A program made the position numbers and the translations under genes. Of a stretch of DNA of 7,459 nt, positions 1-5,530 are shown one piece after another. The DNA comes from an uncultured Collinsella sp. GTDB taxonomy: Bacteria; Actinomycetota; Coriobacteriia; Coriobacteriales; Coriobacteriaceae. Below the pieces are notes generated by a model, which saw only the letters and a list, made by a program, of their open reading frames with translations, searched no databases and had not been told where the DNA came from. The DNA is taken from contig CABURG010000083.1 in assembly GCA_902493835.1 (NCBI GenBank), forward strand, positions 1 to 7,459. Direction: 5' to 3'. Every line of letters starts with the position of its first letter. Positions within the stretch are counted from its first letter, which is position 1.

Positions 1-216
1 AAGCCCATCTGCGCCAACATCGACCTGTACACGGGCTTTATCTACAAGATGCTCGGCGTGCCCGAGACGCTCTTTACGCCGCTATTCGCCGTCGCCCGCA
101 TGGCCGGCTGGTCGGCACACCGCATGGAAGAGCTCTTCTGCGCGCACCGTATTATTCGCCCGGCCTATCGTCCGGTGATCGAGCCGCTGGAGTACAAGCC
201 GCTCGCCGACCGCTAG
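1..216 (+). CDS. gltA: Citrate synthase, C-terminal 71 residues (5' end outside window)
   Basis: This is the end of citrate synthase, which condenses oxaloacetate and acetyl-CoA to citrate in the cytoplasm. The frame is open from base 1 and stops with TAG at 214-216, so only the last 71 residues are here. The fragment begins with the family's small-domain motif NIDLYTGF. Its Asp (fragment residue 8) matches the catalytic aspartate of the VDFYSG/VDAHSG motif in characterised enzymes. It is followed by the helix PLFAVARMAGWSAHRMEE, also strongly conserved. The tail IIRPAYRPVIEP resembles the usual C-terminal segment that follows that helix. An intrinsic terminator lies 25 bp after the stop. The remaining active-site residues, such as the two histidines, lie upstream and cannot be checked. 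A 2-methylcitrate synthase would look similar in this segment, so the exact substrate is less certain than the family. Confidence 0.9.
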   Translation, partial: KPICANIDLYTGFIYKMLGVPETLFTPLFAVARMAGWSAHRMEELFCAHRIIRPAYRPVIEPLEYKPLADR

Positions 217-240
217 GACGCGGACCGTTATAGAACTCGA

Positions 241-277
241 GCGTGGCCAGGGACCCAAGCCCTCGGCCACGCTTTTT
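241..277 (+). terminator. Intrinsic terminator after citrate synthase
   Basis: GCGTGGCC (241-248) pairs with GGCCACGC (265-272). AGGG (249-252) extends the stem with CCCT (260-263), leaving one bulged C at 264. A run of five T (273-277) follows at once. This is a classic rho-independent terminator 25 bp downstream of the citrate synthase stop. It also lies only 25 bp in front of the next start codon. Confidence 0.88.
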
Positions 278-285
278 ATGCCAGC

Positions 286-293
286 AGAAAGGG
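286..293 (+). promoter_or_regulatory. Ribosome binding site deciding the start of the first HAD gene
   Basis: AGAAAGGG lies nine bases before ATG 303 and supports that start over the upstream in-frame ATG at 243, which falls within the terminator hairpin. Confidence 0.7.
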
Positions 294-302
294 CTGCATC
301 GA

Positions 303-1145
303 ATGATTGTTTTTTCCGATATGGACGGAACGCTGCTGACGAGCGATAAGCAGATGAGCGATGCCACTTGGGCAATGCTCGACGAGCTCGCACGTCGTGG
401 CATCGAGTTTGTTCCCTGCACGGGGCGTCCGCTGTCGGGCATCTTTGAGCCCATTCTCGCCCATCCCGCCATGCACTACGCGGTCTGTGCCAACGGCGCC
501 AGCGTCTGGCAGCTCGACGAGGATACGCCCACCGACGCCTCGCGCGCCACGTGCATATTGAGCCGTCCGCTCGATTGCGGCATTGCCCATCGCATCCATC
601 GCATTGCCGCCGGCCACGATGTGACCTTCGATATCTTCGCGGATGGACAGTGCTTCCTCCCCCGCTCGCTTTACGGGCGCCTGGATGAGTTCTGCGGCGG
701 TGACCCCCACATCGCGGCTTCGCTCAAGCGCACACGAACACCGATCGACATGGATATCGACAGCAAGATCGACGAAGTCGAGACGCTCGAACGCATCGCC
801 ATGTACTGGCACGACCCGGCCGATCGCGACGCCATCGCGGCGGCGCTCGACACGCTCGAAGGCATCGAGGTCACGCGTTCGTACGCCATGAATATCGAGG
901 TCATGGGTGAGGGCGCCACCAAGGGGACGGCCCTCACGTGGCTATGTGAGCACCTGGGCGAGCGTCTCGCCGACGCCTGGGCCTTCGGCGACAACATCAA
1001 CGACATTCCCATGCTGCAGGCAGCGGGCCACGGCATGGCCATGATCAACGCCGAGTCCGAGGACCGCGAGGCGGCCGACGCCATCACCGAGTTCGACAAC
1101 GACCACGACGGCGTCGCCCGCACCATCATAGCTGCCCTCGCCTAG
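303..1145 (+). CDS. Cof-type HAD-IIB family hydrolase (280 aa)
   Basis: A cytoplasmic haloacid dehalogenase superfamily phosphatase of the Cof/YidA type, which typically dephosphorylates sugar phosphates, phosphorylated cofactors or nucleotides. The substrate cannot be read from the sequence. All four HAD motifs are present: motif I SDMDGTLL with nucleophile D6 and acid D8, motif II CTGRP with T40, motif III K207 in ATKGTAL, and motif IV FGDNIND with D230 and D234. The C2-type cap lies between motifs II and III. The length of 280 aa is normal. I chose ATG 303 because it puts the HAD motif at residue 6 and has an AGAAAGGG ribosome site (286-293) nine bases upstream. An in-frame upstream ATG at 243 lies inside the terminator stem and is unlikely. 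The gene ends with tandem stops TAGTAG (1143-1148). It converges with a second Cof-type gene. Confidence 0.9.
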   Translation: MIVFSDMDGTLLTSDKQMSDATWAMLDELARRGIEFVPCTGRPLSGIFEPILAHPAMHYAVCANGASVWQLDEDTPTDASRATCILSRPLDCGIAHRIHRIAAGHDVTFDIFADGQCFLPRSLYGRLDEFCGGDPHIAASLKRTRTPIDMDIDSKIDEVETLERIAMYWHDPADRDAIAAALDTLEGIEVTRSYAMNIEVMGEGATKGTALTWLCEHLGERLADAWAFGDNINDIPMLQAAGHGMAMINAESEDREAADAITEFDNDHDGVARTIIAALA

Positions 1146-1161
1146 TAGCAGCAACCCGGCA

Positions 1162-1198
1162 GGATAGCTAAAATAGCCCCGTCCCAAATTAGCTACCC
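1162..1198 (-). repeat. Hairpin (TAGCTAA inverted repeat) in the convergent gap
   Basis: GGATAGCTAA (1162-1171) and TTAGCTACCC (1189-1198) form a 10-bp stem around a 17-base loop. The one imperfect position (A1164 against C1196) becomes a G-U pair in minus-strand RNA, so the minus-strand transcript folds better. There is no T tract, so it is not a standard terminator. It could still define the 3' end of one or both converging transcripts, or be part of a dispersed repeat together with the GTCCCC motifs next to it. Confidence 0.5.
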
Positions 1199-1213
1199 CC
1201 CGGAAAACCGCAA

Positions 1214-1261
1214 GGACTGTCCCCGGCTGCCGGCAGAAAAGGAACGTCCCCATCTGTCGGA
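1214..1261. repeat. Paired GTCCCC repeat, copy A (REP-like)
   Basis: GGACTGTCCCC (1214-1224) recurs as GGAACGTCCCC (1241-1251), offset by exactly 27 bp. The perfect 10-bp palindrome CTGCCGGCAG (1227-1236) lies between them. The unit sits just past the stop codon of the minus-strand HAD gene. The same two-part arrangement with the same 27-bp offset appears at 2222-2266. This suggests a dispersed extragenic element, not chance. Confidence 0.6.
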
Positions 1262-2056
1262 TTAAGCGAGGCTCTCCAGCACACGGCGGAGTTCTTGCTG
1301 GACAGCGTGGTCGCGGTTGCGCCCCACCACGCGATCGGCCACCGCTTTGAGCGCCGGGCGCGCGTTTTCCATCGCGCAGCCCGTGCCGACAAAGCGAATG
1401 ATCTCGTAGTCGTTCATCGAGTCGCCAAACGCCATGACCTCGTCGCGTTCGACGCCATAGTGCTCCATGAGCTGCTCGATTCCCGAGGCTTTCGACACAC
1501 CGGGCTGCATGGCATCGATCCATGCGTTACCCGAAGGCGCAAAGGTAAAGAGTTGGCCGAGCTCGCGCTGCAGTACGTAGGCACTGTCCATAACGGCACA
1601 GTCATCGCAAAAGATACTCGCCTTGATGATATTTACGCTGGGATCGGGCAGCTCCCAAATGCGCTCGGCATTGGGAAGGTCCTTATCGACCTCGCGTACG
1701 AACTTGCACTCGTCATCGAGCAAGAAGGATTTGGTTCGGTCAAAAAGCGCAAGATGCAGATTGGGAAACGTCGCGACTGCTTGGGCGAGCCTTCGAATCG
1801 CCAGGTGCGAATACACCTCACGGTCTACCATCTTGCCGTCGGCGTAGACCTGGGCGCCGTTAGCGGCGACAAAGTCCATCTTGTCGCGAACGGGTGCAAA
1901 GAACTCGCACAGGCGATCGTAGCGGCGACCTGACGATGCGGCAAAATGCACGCCATGCTCGCGTAGCGCCAAAATCAGTTCGTAGGTCTCGGGAGGCACC
2001 TGGCCGTTTTCGTCAAGCAGCGTGCCGTCCATATCGGATGCAATCAGTTTAAACAT
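1262..2056 (-). CDS. Cof-type HAD-IIB family hydrolase (264 aa)
   Basis: A second cytoplasmic Cof-like HAD phosphatase. Its physiological substrate is unknown; relatives act on sugar phosphates and phosphorylated cofactors such as FMN or PLP. Motif I is ASDMDGTLL with D8 and D10, motif II ASSGRR with S42, motif III K189 in GVSKASG, and motif IV FGDSMND with D212 and D216. All catalytic positions are intact and the length is normal. The C2 cap spans roughly residues 80-185. The start at 2056 is supported by AAGGGAG (complement of 2064-2070) seven bases upstream. That ribosome site is buried in the 3' arm of a long hairpin, so translation may be controlled by RNA folding. It differs from the convergent HAD gene at the cap and most non-motif positions, so the two are distant paralogs and not a recent duplication. 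The stop TAA at 1262-1264 abuts a GTCCCC repeat pair. Confidence 0.92.
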   Translation of the reverse strand: MFKLIASDMDGTLLDENGQVPPETYELILALREHGVHFAASSGRRYDRLCEFFAPVRDKMDFVAANGAQVYADGKMVDREVYSHLAIRRLAQAVATFPNLHLALFDRTKSFLLDDECKFVREVDKDLPNAERIWELPDPSVNIIKASIFCDDCAVMDSAYVLQRELGQLFTFAPSGNAWIDAMQPGVSKASGIEQLMEHYGVERDEVMAFGDSMNDYEIIRFVGTGCAMENARPALKAVADRVVGRNRDHAVQQELRRVLESLA

Positions 2057-2061
2057 AGAAT

Positions 2062-2123
2062 AGCTCCCTTCGGGCTTGTTGGAATCGAACGTGTATCCGA
2101 TTCCAACGTACCCAAAGGGAGCT
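2062..2123 (-). promoter_or_regulatory. Long leader hairpin covering the Shine-Dalgarno of the second HAD gene
   Basis: Bases 2062-2074 pair with 2111-2123 (13 pairs). A symmetric 3x3 internal loop follows, then 2078-2087 pair with 2098-2107 (10 perfect pairs) around a 10-base loop. The only imperfect outer-stem position (C2071/A2114) is G-U in minus-strand RNA. The Shine-Dalgarno AAGGGAG (2064-2070) is entirely within the 3' arm of this hairpin, and the start codon lies five bases after the stem. In RNA this would block ribosome entry unless melted or refolded. As DNA, the same symmetry could instead be an operator. Confidence 0.65.
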
Positions 2124-2126
2124 CAA

Positions 2127-2155
2127 ATAAGACCCCGCAGTCATAAACGTTACAA
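2127..2155 (-). promoter_or_regulatory. Weak candidate promoter for the second HAD gene
   Basis: On the minus strand TTGTAA (2150-2155) is followed after 17 bases by TCTTAT (2127-2132). Each hexamer matches the sigma-70 consensus at 4 of 6 positions. The predicted transcription start, near 2120, falls at the foot of the leader hairpin, so that structure would be the very 5' end of the mRNA and could lose its first few pairs. The match is weak enough to arise by chance. Confidence 0.3.
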
Positions 2156-2157
2156 GG

Positions 2158-2186
2158 GCCTGGCGGATGCCTCACATACGCCAGGC
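2158..2186. repeat. Short hairpin between ade and the second HAD gene
   Basis: GCCTGGCG (2158-2165) pairs perfectly with CGCCAGGC (2179-2186) around a 13-base loop. It lies about 75 bp past the ade stop. On the minus strand it is followed by CCTTGTAACG, not a T tract, so it is at best a weak or factor-dependent 3' end for the ade transcript. Confidence 0.45.
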
Positions 2187-2221
2187 GGTTCGCGTCCGCA
2201 GCATCCGACACGCCAAAGAGT

Positions 2222-2266
2222 GTCCCCGACGGCTAGTCGTTTAAGAACGTCCCCGATGACTAGTCG
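2222..2266. repeat. Paired GTCCCC repeat, copy B, overlapping the ade stop codon
   Basis: GTCCCCGACGGCTAGTCG (2222-2239) and GTCCCCGATGACTAGTCG (2249-2266) are 18-bp direct repeats with two mismatches and a 27-bp offset, the same offset as in copy A. The ade stop codon (2260-2262) lies inside the second unit, within the palindrome GACTAGTC (2258-2265). As in copy A, the left motif is preceded by a T (TGTCCCC) and the right one by AAC (AACGTCCCC). Confidence 0.6.
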
Positions 2267-4080
2267 GCGTAGGTGAAGGTCGTGACGTCGAACATGCCCT
2301 CGGGGCGGATGCGGAGCGTCGGGATGACCGGCAGGGGCAGGAAGATGATGCCCATGATGGGATCGAGCGGCGGCTCAATACCCATGGCGCGCGCCTTGAC
2401 CATAAAGTCGTCGTGCTGCGCGGCAACGTCCTCGGCCGTGCCTTCGCTCATAAGGCCACCGAGCGCCAGCGGAATGCGCGCCACTACTTCGCCGTTGCGC
2501 ACTAGCACGTGACCACCCTGGCCCACGGCCTCAACGGCAGCCATCATATCGGCAGCGTTATCGCCCACCACGCACACGTTGTGCGAGTCGTGGCCGATCG
2601 TCGAGGCGATGGCACCGCCCGTGATGGTAAAGCCGCGCACCCAGCCGCGACCAATGTGCTTGCCAACAAGACCCAGGCCCGCAGGACCATCGCCGTCGGC
2701 GCCCTCGGCTTGCAGCGACACGCCGCGGCCGTGACGCTCGATCAGCATAATGCGGCGCAAGTCCTCGTCAGTCTCAGGACGAACCATACCCGTGATGGCC
2801 TTACCCGGCACCACGTCAATCACAGCCTCGCCCGGCTTAAAGGCATAGTCGAACACGTCGAGCGATAGCTTCGGAAGTTTAACGGAAGCACGCAGCTCAT
2901 CGGCAAGGGCCGCAACCTCGGCCATCTCGGGTGCAATCTCGCCCACAAAGGTGCCGTCCTGCGCCACCAGGGCACCGGCGGCATATACGCGATGCGGAGC
3001 CGTGGCAAACGTCAGGTCGTTGAGTACCAGCAGGTCGGCACGCTTGCCCGGGGCGATGGCGCCACGCAGTTCGTGCGGGTCGCGGCAACCGTGGTCCAGG
3101 CCAAACGCCTCGGCCGTGGACAGGGACGCCATAGAGATGGCAACCACGGGGTCAATACCGGCCTCGATAGCCACGCGGCAGGCATTGTCAATCATACCGG
3201 TCGAAAGCGCATCGGAAGGAGCACGGTCGTCGGTCGCAAAGCAGCAGCGGCGGGCACGGGCAGGGTTCTCCAGCAGCATCGGAGACAGGTTGGTCAGGTC
3301 ATGGCTGCACGTGCCTTCGCGCAGCATCACGTACATACCACGAGATAGCTTGTCGAGCGCCTCCTCGGGAATCGTCGACTCGTGGTCGGCGATAATACCT
3401 GCTGCGGCATAGGCGTTGAGGTCCTTACCGGCAACGAGCGGCGCGTGGCCGTCAACCTGCTTGGACGGCGTCTGGTTGGCAGCATCGATGCGAGCACAGG
3501 TCTCGGGGTCGGCCATAAAGACGCCCGGCAGGTTCATCATTTCGCCCAGACCAAAGACATCGCCCGGATGCTCGGCAAAAAACGCCTGCATATCGGCAGC
3601 CGAAATAACGGCACCGGCCTGCTCGTCGGGCAGCGCGGGCACGCACGAAGGCATCATGTACTTGATGGAGATGGGTGCGCGGCGGCCGTCCTCGATCATA
3701 AAGCGCAAGCCGTCGAGACCGGCAACATTGGCAATCTCGTGGCTGTCGGCAATGGCGGTGGTAGTACCGCGCGTCGCGGCCATGCGAGCATACTCGGCGG
3801 GACGGATGTTCGAAGACTCGATATGCAGATGCCCGTCAATAAAACCGGGAGCGAGATAGCGACCCTGGCAGTCGATGACCTCAGTTGCCTCGTAGGTGCC
3901 AGCAACATCGTCGCGACCATCGTAGAGCACGCCGACGATCACACCGTCCTTGACGGCAACGCTACCGGGCGCCACACGCTGGCCATACACGTCGACGATC
4001 TGCGCATTGGTAAACAGCGTGTCGACGGGCACGCGGCCCTCGGCGGCCTCGATCACAGTCCTCATGACCTCAACGGACAT
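2260..4080 (-). CDS. ade: Adenine deaminase (606 aa)
   Basis: Metal-dependent amidohydrolase that converts adenine to hypoxanthine and ammonia in purine salvage, acting in the cytoplasm. The N-terminal beta part (about 1-75) has the VDTLFTNAQIVDVY opening typical of the family. The metal-binding motif GFIDGHLHIESSN follows, with H84 and H86. Further active-site segments are DGHAPLVAGKDL (H212), IADHEST (H233) and CFATDDRAPSD (D284, D285). The C-terminal adenine deaminase domain (about 430-606) is complete, and the total length is usual for bacterial Ade. The start at 4080 is chosen because AAAGGAG (4086-4092 complement) lies five bases upstream. A longer in-frame version from 4161 would start with an unconserved extension that covers a terminator-like hairpin. 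A candidate promoter and a possible attenuator precede the gene. Its stop codon is inside a GTCCCC repeat. Confidence 0.95.
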   Translation of the reverse strand: MSVEVMRTVIEAAEGRVPVDTLFTNAQIVDVYGQRVAPGSVAVKDGVIVGVLYDGRDDVAGTYEATEVIDCQGRYLAPGFIDGHLHIESSNIRPAEYARMAATRGTTTAIADSHEIANVAGLDGLRFMIEDGRRAPISIKYMMPSCVPALPDEQAGAVISAADMQAFFAEHPGDVFGLGEMMNLPGVFMADPETCARIDAANQTPSKQVDGHAPLVAGKDLNAYAAAGIIADHESTIPEEALDKLSRGMYVMLREGTCSHDLTNLSPMLLENPARARRCCFATDDRAPSDALSTGMIDNACRVAIEAGIDPVVAISMASLSTAEAFGLDHGCRDPHELRGAIAPGKRADLLVLNDLTFATAPHRVYAAGALVAQDGTFVGEIAPEMAEVAALADELRASVKLPKLSLDVFDYAFKPGEAVIDVVPGKAITGMVRPETDEDLRRIMLIERHGRGVSLQAEGADGDGPAGLGLVGKHIGRGWVRGFTITGGAIASTIGHDSHNVCVVGDNAADMMAAVEAVGQGGHVLVRNGEVVARIPLALGGLMSEGTAEDVAAQHDDFMVKARAMGIEPPLDPIMGIIFLPLPVIPTLRIRPEGMFDVTTFTYAD

Positions 4081-4085
4081 ACATA

Positions 4086-4092
4086 CTCCTTT
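4086..4092 (-). promoter_or_regulatory. Ribosome binding site deciding the ade start
   Basis: AAAGGAG on the minus strand lies five bases before the ATG at 4078-4080. It supports the 606-residue product over the longer reading frame that begins at 4161. Confidence 0.8.
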
Positions 4093-4100
4093 AACCGTAG

Positions 4101-4136
4101 AAAAAAGCTGCGGAGCGGGCAAACCTTCACCGCAGC
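4101..4136 (-). terminator. Terminator-like hairpin in the ade leader (possible attenuator)
   Basis: On the minus strand GCTGCGG (4130-4136) pairs perfectly with CCGCAGC (4107-4113) across a 16-base loop. Six T (4101-4106) follow at once. It ends only nine bases before the ade Shine-Dalgarno and lies downstream of the best promoter candidate. It could therefore terminate ade transcripts early (attenuation). Alternatively it could be a back-up terminator for read-through from tyrS. I could not match the leader to a purine riboswitch. Confidence 0.6.
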
Positions 4137-4148
4137 AGGCCAATAGCC

Positions 4149-4177
4149 ATTGTATGCCCAAAAGGAAGCCCTGCTAA
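4149..4177 (-). promoter_or_regulatory. Candidate sigma-70 promoter for ade
   Basis: TTAGCA (4172-4177, 4 of 6 to TTGACA) and TACAAT (4149-4154, 5 of 6 to TATAAT) stand 17 bases apart on the minus strand. The start point would be near 4142, giving a leader of about 60 nt whose first structure is the terminator-like hairpin. Confidence 0.5.
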
Positions 4178-4207
4178 CACCCCTTCCGCTTAACGGCACC
4201 GCCAAAT

Positions 4208-4230
4208 GATCCCTCCGTCCCCAAGGGATC
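4208..4230. repeat. GATCCCT hairpin with a GTCCCC loop
   Basis: GATCCCT (4208-4214) pairs perfectly with AGGGATC (4224-4230). The 9-base loop contains GTCCCC (4217-4222), the same hexamer as the paired repeats at 1219 and 2222. No T tract follows on either strand. It lies between the tyrS terminator and the ade promoter and may be a single-unit relative of the REP-like element. Confidence 0.45.
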
Positions 4231-4239
4231 GTCGCAACC

Positions 4240-4276
4240 AAAAAAGGCCGCGGCCGGAAATCCCGGCTGCGGCCTT
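4240..4276 (-). terminator. Intrinsic terminator of tyrS
   Basis: On the minus strand AAGGCCGC (4269-4276) and GCCGG (4263-4267) pair with CCGGC (4253-4257) and GCGGCCTT (4244-4251), with one A/C mismatch and a 5-base loop. The stem runs into a six-T tract (4240-4245 complement). It begins 27 bp after the tyrS stop codon and is a strong rho-independent terminator. Confidence 0.92.
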
Positions 4277-4303
4277 GTTGCACTTGTGAGGTCAACTCGC
4301 TCG

Positions 4304-5515
4304 TTAGACCAACTTGAAGCCCTTGCGCTTGCCAACGGAGAGGGTATCGCCCAGCTTGAGGGCGCTCGGATCGATGTTGTAGCTCTTGGGAGCCACGGCC
4401 TTGCCGTTGATTTTGACGCCGCCGCCGTCGATATCGCGGCGGGCCTGGCCGGCGCTGGCCGAAAGACCCAGGTCCTTGAGCAGGCCGGCGAGGTAAATCT
4501 GGCCCTCGTCATTGACAGTCAGCTCGGCATGCTTCTCGGGGAAGTCGGCGAGCTGGCCCTCCTTGAACACGCGGTCGAACTCGGCCTGAGCCTCGTCGCC
4601 GGCGCCGGCACCGTGGTAGGTGTCGCACAGGTCGCGGCCCAGAGCGCGCTTGAGCTCGTAGGGGTCGGCGGAGCCATCGGCCAGGGCGGCGTCGATCTTG
4701 TCGACCTCGGCAGGGGTGAGCGAGCTGGCCAGACGATAGTACTTGCCGATCATCTCGTCGGGGATGGACATGGTCTTGCCGAACATGTCCTTGGGAGCGT
4801 CGGTCAGGCCGATGTAGTTACCATAGGACTTGGACATCTTGCGCACGCCGTCGGTGCCCTCGAGCAGCGGCATGGTGAGCGCAATCTGCGGCTCCATACC
4901 CATCTTCTCCATGAGCTCGCGGCCGGCGAGCAGGTTGAAGAGCTGATCGGTGCCGCCCATCTCCACGTCGGCCTTGATCTGCACAGAGTCGAAAGCCTGC
5001 ATCACGGGATACAGGAACTCATGCAGGGCGATCGGCGTCTGAGACTGGTAGCGCTTGGTAAAGTCGTCGCGCTCAAGAATGCGGGCAACGGTGAACTTGG
5101 AGCACACCTGCAGCAGGCCGGCCAGATCCATCGAAAGGATCCAATCGCCGTTGTGCACGATGGTGGTCTTCTCGGGGTCCAGGATCTTCATGGCCTGGCT
5201 CACGTAGGTCTCGGCGTTGGCCTCGATCTGCTCCTGCGAAAGCTGCGGACGCGTGGAGTTCTTGCCCGAGGGATCGCCGATCAGCGCGGTGCCGTTGCCG
5301 ATGATGAGGGTGACGTTGTGGCCCAGGTCCTGGAACTGGCGCATCTTGCGCAGCGGCACGGCATGGCCCAGGTGCAGGTCGGGGCTGGTGGGGTCGACGC
5401 CGAGCTTGATGTTGAGGGGCTCGCCCTTCTCAAGCTTCTTGCGAAGGTCGGCCTCGGGAACGATCTGCGCGGCGCCCGAGGTGATGATACGCATTTGCTC
5501 GTCAACAGACAGCAT
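4304..5515 (-). CDS. tyrS: Tyrosyl-tRNA synthetase (403 aa)
   Basis: Class I aminoacyl-tRNA synthetase that activates tyrosine with ATP and charges tRNA-Tyr in the cytoplasm. The Rossmann catalytic domain contains the HIGH-type motif HLGH (H48-H51) in DLHLGHAVPLRKMRQFQDLGH. It also has the IGDPSGK segment, the substrate-binding block GGTDQLFNLLAGREL, and a perfect KMSKS (K226-S230). An S4 RNA-binding domain occupies roughly the last 65 residues (LLKDLGLSASAGQARRDI, GGVKINGKAV). The wording around HLGH matches the TyrZ/TyrS2 branch better than the E. coli TyrS branch. The start at 5515 follows AAAGGAGG (5523-5530 complement) at seven bases; a longer frame to 5611 has an unconserved extension overlapping the intergenic gap. 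No T-box leader is visible in the 96 bp upstream, only a small 6-bp inverted repeat AGCACC/GGTGCT (5537-5563) before the ribosome site. A strong terminator follows the gene. Confidence 0.96.
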   Translation of the reverse strand: MLSVDEQMRIITSGAAQIVPEADLRKKLEKGEPLNIKLGVDPTSPDLHLGHAVPLRKMRQFQDLGHNVTLIIGNGTALIGDPSGKNSTRPQLSQEQIEANAETYVSQAMKILDPEKTTIVHNGDWILSMDLAGLLQVCSKFTVARILERDDFTKRYQSQTPIALHEFLYPVMQAFDSVQIKADVEMGGTDQLFNLLAGRELMEKMGMEPQIALTMPLLEGTDGVRKMSKSYGNYIGLTDAPKDMFGKTMSIPDEMIGKYYRLASSLTPAEVDKIDAALADGSADPYELKRALGRDLCDTYHGAGAGDEAQAEFDRVFKEGQLADFPEKHAELTVNDEGQIYLAGLLKDLGLSASAGQARRDIDGGGVKINGKAVAPKSYNIDPSALKLGDTLSVGKRKGFKLV

Positions 5516-5522
5516 TGGGTAT

Positions 5523-5530
5523 CCTCCTTT
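5523..5530 (-). promoter_or_regulatory. Ribosome binding site deciding the tyrS start
   Basis: AAAGGAGG on the minus strand, seven bases before the ATG at 5513-5515, is close to the ideal Shine-Dalgarno. It fixes the start of the 403-residue protein. The palindrome TGCTATAGCA (5531-5540) directly abuts it. Confidence 0.85.

Noticed and set aside
942..1523. A 193-codon minus-strand frame crossing the convergent gap
   Set aside because: It overlaps both HAD genes out of frame. Its middle simply translates the GTCCCC repeat (GTFLFCRQPGT), so it is a repeat artefact and not a gene.
1295..1933. A 212-codon plus-strand open frame opposite the second HAD gene
   Set aside because: It lies wholly within a gene with intact HAD motifs and has no domain features of its own.
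3382..4146. A 254-codon plus-strand open frame opposite ade
   Set aside because: It is a shadow of the adenine deaminase codons. No recognisable domain, and the real gene on the other strand has all active-site motifs.
4081..4161. N-terminal extension of adenine deaminase to 4161
   Set aside because: It would translate the terminator-like hairpin and skip the good ribosome site at 4086-4092; the extra 27 residues look unlike the family.
4081..4240. Purine riboswitch in front of ade
   Set aside because: A TTTCTACG string near 4095-4104 recalls the purine aptamer core, but the three-helix arrangement and loop sequences are absent, and the string is partly the terminator T tract.
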